This document shows, in pieces, positions 61,636-64,000 of a stretch of 64,000 nt of DNA. Position numbers and translations under genes: made by a program. The stretch's first letter is position 1, and the number at the start of each line of letters is the position of its first letter. The DNA comes from Candidatus Babeliales bacterium. Lineage in GTDB: Bacteria > Babelota > Babeliae > Babelales > Chromulinivoraceae. The stretch covers positions 1-64,000 of the forward strand of contig JAGOTL010000004.1 in the NCBI GenBank assembly GCA_018061805.1, given 5' to 3'. Under the pieces are notes generated by a model, which was given only the letters and a program-made list of their open reading frames with translations, had not been told where the DNA came from and ran no database searches.

Positions 61636-64000
61636 ATGAAGCGATTTTTATTTTTAGGGTTATTGGGTAGTGCCGCAGTGGTCCAAAGTAGTTTTAATCC
61701 GTTATTGCTTAAAGGAACGACAGAAGCATTACAAACAACGATTGAAACTTTAGAAAAAAGTGAGGTGGCTGCTCAGGGTAAAGTTTTGCAATCGAAAAAT
61801 CAGGCAGGATCTAAAGATGTTACTGTAAAAAAGAGGCCATTAACTGATGCAGAAAAAATGTTATATGAGGATTGTGCGCCATTTTGGGGCTTGATGTATT
61901 TAGAAAAAGGGATCGCTGAGCAATGGTATCGTTTGAGTCCAAAACATATGTACCAAGATATTTCTTTGGAACAATTAGCAGCTATGAAACAGGCTGGAAT
62001 AGTTTTAGAAAACAACTCAATAGAAAGTTTAATAGTACAAATGTACCATATACCAGGGACTGCTGGTTCATTTGCTATTACGAGTGCGCAAGATAATCCT
62101 GTAAGATTATTTACAGCAAAAGACATGGGGTCATTGTTGCATATTGTATCAACAGCATTTGACAAGCACGGTAAGATTAAGCATGAAGGCCAATTTAAAG
62201 CAGCGCTTGAAGATAGATTGTATCGTTATCTTTTAAATCAGCCTGATGGTATGAAAATAAATCAAAATACTGAAAGCAGACGGTATAAAAAAGATAATGG
62301 TAAAGCTTTTACCAAGAAGGATTTTGGTCATTTTGTCAATGCATTGGTTGGTGCTGTAGTTGATTGTCAAAAAGAAACATCCGCGTATCCCGCAAGAACA
62401 CCGCAGCATTTGCTGATTAGTTATATGCTTGCAAAATCAAAAACTCGAGATGATTTGCAAGAGTATATGAAAGGTTTATTGGGTGATGATCAGTTTGTCT
62501 TATCTGACGAAAAATATACGGAAGAAGAAATTGATCATATTTTGGATAAAAAAAAATTGAGGGATCTGAGGTATTTTAGTAATTCACAGGATTTATATGA
62601 TTATACAATTGCATCAATATATGAGCAAAATTATCAAGCGTTATTTCCCAAGATTGCAGTTTTTAATAATGATATTAATTATAAAGGCTCTGTGTTTACA
62701 AACTGTGGTGAAACGATGGTTGAAAATTTAATAAATATAGCTACGTATAACCATAAAAAACATCAGATGGGTGATGAACCTACAGGTGTAACTTTAAGTG
62801 TTGCATTACGTGATTTTTATACGCGTAATGCAGCGCATGTTGATAACTTACAGGTTGGTTCATTGCAGGTACAAAAAGAATGGTTACAGTTTTTTGAAAA
62901 TCAAGACGGTGTTATTTATAAAAAAATTATACCATCTACAGGTTCGTCATTATCACAAGAAATTTTTGATGATTATGATGGGTTTATAAAAGTTTCTGAT
63001 CAACTTGTAGATAAGTTGCCTGAGATAATTATTCGATTCAATGAAGTCAGTTATAAGCTTTATGAAAAAACAATTGGTACTAAAAAATATTTATTAGTGC
63101 CAAAAAGCAGCGGCCTTGATTGTTTTGAGATGAGGGCTCGACCAAGCAATATTGTTATGATGATCAGTAAACTTTTAAATTTGGGCTTTACGATGTCAGT
63201 CGATGATGTTTTTAAAATTGATGTTGTATCCCAAAACTTTAAAAACATGTGTGATGTTTTAGGCTGGAAAATTGATAGCGAGATTATTGAACAGATTAAA
63301 CAACAACAAGATTCTATTAATATGAAAGTTACAAAAGATGGAGAATCTTTTGTCATATCTTTATATGTAAGTCATGCTGTTGTTTTTGTTGAAAATCAAC
63401 CGTTTTATGCACATAAACTTAGCGCTTTACAATTTTTAGATGCAGACAAAGAAATTGTTGCATTAACTGTTGGGTCAGATGTAGTTGATAGTATGAGAAT
63501 GTTAGAAGATCATGTTCAAGAACAAAAGTTTTTTTGGATAGATAGATATATTAATTTACAAGCGCTTGAAGATAAACATAATTTTGTACGTGTAGTATGT
63601 ATGGGAAATGTTTTAGATTATGATTATATACAAAAAATTATGATGCAATCAATGATCTTTGAGGATATGTTGCTTTTTAACAAGTTTTTTTGGGAGTTGT
63701 TAGCAAATCCTTCTAAGCATGCATCTTTTATTGATGCTGTTAAAAACATGTTGGTTTTCTTGTCTAAAACAGATAAAATGGCCCATTTTCTGGATATATA
63801 TATTCAGGATGATTTTTTTAAGTTGGAACAAGTTGTAGATATTTTATATCAAAAAAATGCGTTAGATAAAAATACGACGCAATATGTTCTTGATGCAATT
63901 ACAACAGCTTCTAAAAGCTTTGATAGTGACGTTAGGTATCAAGCATATACATTGTTGGTATCTATGATTGATAAAAATGTTATAAAAACTGCTGAAATTA
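61636..64000 (+). CDS. Large exported protein of unknown function (cut by window end)
   Basis: An open frame of at least 788 codons runs from ATG 61636 (AAAAAGGAG upstream) to the window end without a stop. It begins with a signal peptide (residues 1-19). A notable element near residue 357 reads SVFTNCGETMVENLIN, a Cys-x-Glu-Thr motif in a helical setting. The N-terminal third is rich in helix-forming residues and the C-terminal part is repeat-like and mostly helical. No enzyme family is recognised. It may be a large surface or effector protein. Confidence 0.62.
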   Translation, partial: MKRFLFLGLLGSAAVVQSSFNPLLLKGTTEALQTTIETLEKSEVAAQGKVLQSKNQAGSKDVTVKKRPLTDAEKMLYEDCAPFWGLMYLEKGIAEQWYRLSPKHMYQDISLEQLAAMKQAGIVLENNSIESLIVQMYHIPGTAGSFAITSAQDNPVRLFTAKDMGSLLHIVSTAFDKHGKIKHEGQFKAALEDRLYRYLLNQPDGMKINQNTESRRYKKDNGKAFTKKDFGHFVNALVGAVVDCQKETSAYPARTPQHLLISYMLAKSKTRDDLQEYMKGLLGDDQFVLSDEKYTEEEIDHILDKKKLRDLRYFSNSQDLYDYTIASIYEQNYQALFPKIAVFNNDINYKGSVFTNCGETMVENLINIATYNHKKHQMGDEPTGVTLSVALRDFYTRNAAHVDNLQVGSLQVQKEWLQFFENQDGVIYKKIIPSTGSSLSQEIFDDYDGFIKVSDQLVDKLPEIIIRFNEVSYKLYEKTIGTKKYLLVPKSSGLDCFEMRARPSNIVMMISKLLNLGFTMSVDDVFKIDVVSQNFKNMCDVLGWKIDSEIIEQIKQQQDSINMKVTKDGESFVISLYVSHAVVFVENQPFYAHKLSALQFLDADKEIVALTVGSDVVDSMRMLEDHVQEQKFFWIDRYINLQALEDKHNFVRVVCMGNVLDYDYIQKIMMQSMIFEDMLLFNKFFWELLANPSKHASFIDAVKNMLVFLSKTDKMAHFLDIYIQDDFFKLEQVVDILYQKNALDKNTTQYVLDAITTASKSFDSDVRYQAYTLLVSMIDKNVIKTAEI

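Overview
The window is a low-GC bacterial chromosome segment that most resembles Candidatus Dependentiae (TM6), a phylum of host-dependent bacteria. This placement is an inference from gene content. The pointers are two tandem ATP/ADP translocases of the energy-parasite type, two cPLA2-like phospholipases, a eukaryote-like PPP phosphatase, many small secreted proteins and lipoproteins, and a normal Gram-negative-style housekeeping set. No phage, insertion sequence or CRISPR array was seen.

Layout. 1-680: the end of an rRNA operon (23S 3' end, 5S, terminator). 700-7090: envelope and secreted proteins (CYTH protein, lipase-like hydrolase, FKBP, TPR/SH3 membrane protein, M23 peptidase, LepB, rhodanese lipoprotein). 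7096-7318: tRNA-Cys and tRNA-Leu with a terminator. 7316-9923 (minus): a Hint-domain polymorphic-toxin-like protein and a partner that repeats its C-terminal tip. 10040-11440: HU, a small membrane protein and a stand-alone MshEN protein. 11488-16007: a suf operon (sufC, sufB, an inserted lipoprotein, a short sufD, sufS). 16-24.8 kb: HAD proteins, NurA-like nuclease, DnaJ, TonB-like protein, TilS, a thioredoxin-fold protein and a tandem pair of small exported paralogues. 24.9-37 kb: GyrB, TadA, DksA-like protein, S9, PPP phosphatase, FAD oxidase, FtsB-like protein, SOD, an EndoQ-like nuclease and LysS. 38-46 kb: cPLA2-like phospholipase, RecJ, Cmk and Lon. 46.2-49.1 kb: tandem nucleotide transporters. 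49.2-53.4 kb: S2, tRNA-Ser, 4.5S SRP RNA, dnaX split at an 11-A run, and Der. 53.5-55.2 kb: a second Hint toxin-like gene followed by two small orphan genes. 55.4-64 kb: HPF, DsbD, a DUF4097-like protein, CCA-adding enzyme, a degenerate second cPLA2-like protein, and a large secreted protein cut by the window end.

How it fits together. ATP import (NTTs), phospholipases, phosphatase and exported orphan proteins suit life inside a eukaryotic host. TadA, TilS, CCA enzyme and LysS serve translation. EndoQ-like, NurA-like and RecJ serve DNA repair. DsbD and the thioredoxin-fold protein would maintain the cysteine-rich exported proteins.

The most novel signal is the pair of signal peptide-Hint-toxin proteins. 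In both, the residues for N-terminal splicing chemistry (block A Cys, block B His) are replaced, while the C-terminal His-Asn needed for Asn-cyclisation release is kept. Next are the dnaX poly-A site, which needs slippage to join its tau part, and the fusion of a toxin-tip copy to a possible immunity domain.
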